Origin: WTJO01 sp965660165
GTDB lineage: Bacteria; Pseudomonadota; Alphaproteobacteria; Puniceispirillales; Puniceispirillaceae
Length of the DNA: 23,431 nucleotides
Reading direction: 5' to 3'
NCBI GenBank assembly: GCA_965660165.1
Contig: CBFHYU010000034.1
Coordinates: forward strand, 1 to 23,431
In this document: positions 23,419 to 23,431 of the stretch, piece after piece
Position numbering within the stretch: the stretch's first letter is position 1
How the letters are laid out: every line of letters begins with the position of its first letter
Notes under the pieces: generated by a model
Seen by the model: only the letters and a program-made list of their open reading frames with translations
What the model was told of the DNA's origin: nothing
Databases searched by the model: none
Made by a program: the position numbers and the translations under genes

Positions 23419-23431
23419 TTGCTCACAAGCT

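Noticed and set aside
1..23431. Mobile element, prophage, CRISPR array, tRNA or rRNA gene
   Set aside because: I saw no transposase, integrase, terminal inverted repeats, regularly spaced repeats, or tRNA/rRNA-like sequence on either strand.

Overview
The window reads as a stretch of alphaproteobacterial chromosome, probably from a marine heterotroph of the SAR116 (Puniceispirillum-like) type. That placement is inferred from the gene style: a type I secretion pair, a TRAP transporter, a DUF4212/SSS symporter, hydantoinase genes, and an AT-leaning but not extreme base composition. No rRNA, tRNA or other taxonomic marker is present. Coding density is high. The largest gene-free gap is 223 bp (5113-5335), so there is no empty stretch over 300 bp. 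I see no insertion sequence, CRISPR array or phage gene, and no recognisable transcription regulator.

Region A (1-3177, + strand): the last 39 codons of an Asp/Gly-rich protein, probably a large calcium-binding secreted protein, then a PrtD/HlyB-type ABC transporter and its HlyD-family adaptor. This is a type I secretion locus with its likely cargo upstream. The outer-membrane (TolC-like) component is not in view. The ABC protein has a degenerate signature motif and no H-loop histidine.

Region B (3178-7479): an orphan 4-hydroxybenzoate 3-hydroxylase (pobA); a convergent gene of unknown function; and, divergent from that, a two-gene sodium:solute symporter operon (DUF4212 small subunit plus VC_2705-type large subunit with a perfect EF-hand loop). 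The operon ends in a clear rho-independent terminator. A perfect 13-bp palindrome overlaps its predicted -35 box.

Region C (7551-19923, all + strand, gaps of at most 155 bp): a catabolic cluster. In order it holds a small YggT-like membrane protein, a tartrate/D-malate dehydrogenase-like enzyme, HyuA and HyuB (ATP-dependent hydantoinase/oxoprolinase family), a pirin, an SsuD-like FMN monooxygenase, two tandem Lin0512-family proteins, a class II aldolase/adducin-like protein, and a complete TRAP transporter (DctP, DctQ, DctM). A plausible reading is uptake of an organic acid, perhaps a cyclic amide or other heterocycle, followed by oxygenation, ATP-driven ring opening, dehydrogenation and possibly C-C cleavage. 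The substrate cannot be read from the sequence, and I know of no described pathway with this gene set.

Region D (19933-23418, - strand, convergent with C): an operon of alpha/beta hydrolase, atypical acyl-CoA dehydrogenase-like flavoprotein and AMP-forming acyl-CoA ligase, read in that order. It may activate and oxidise an organic acid, possibly downstream of region C. A weak hairpin with a T-run lies between the two clusters.
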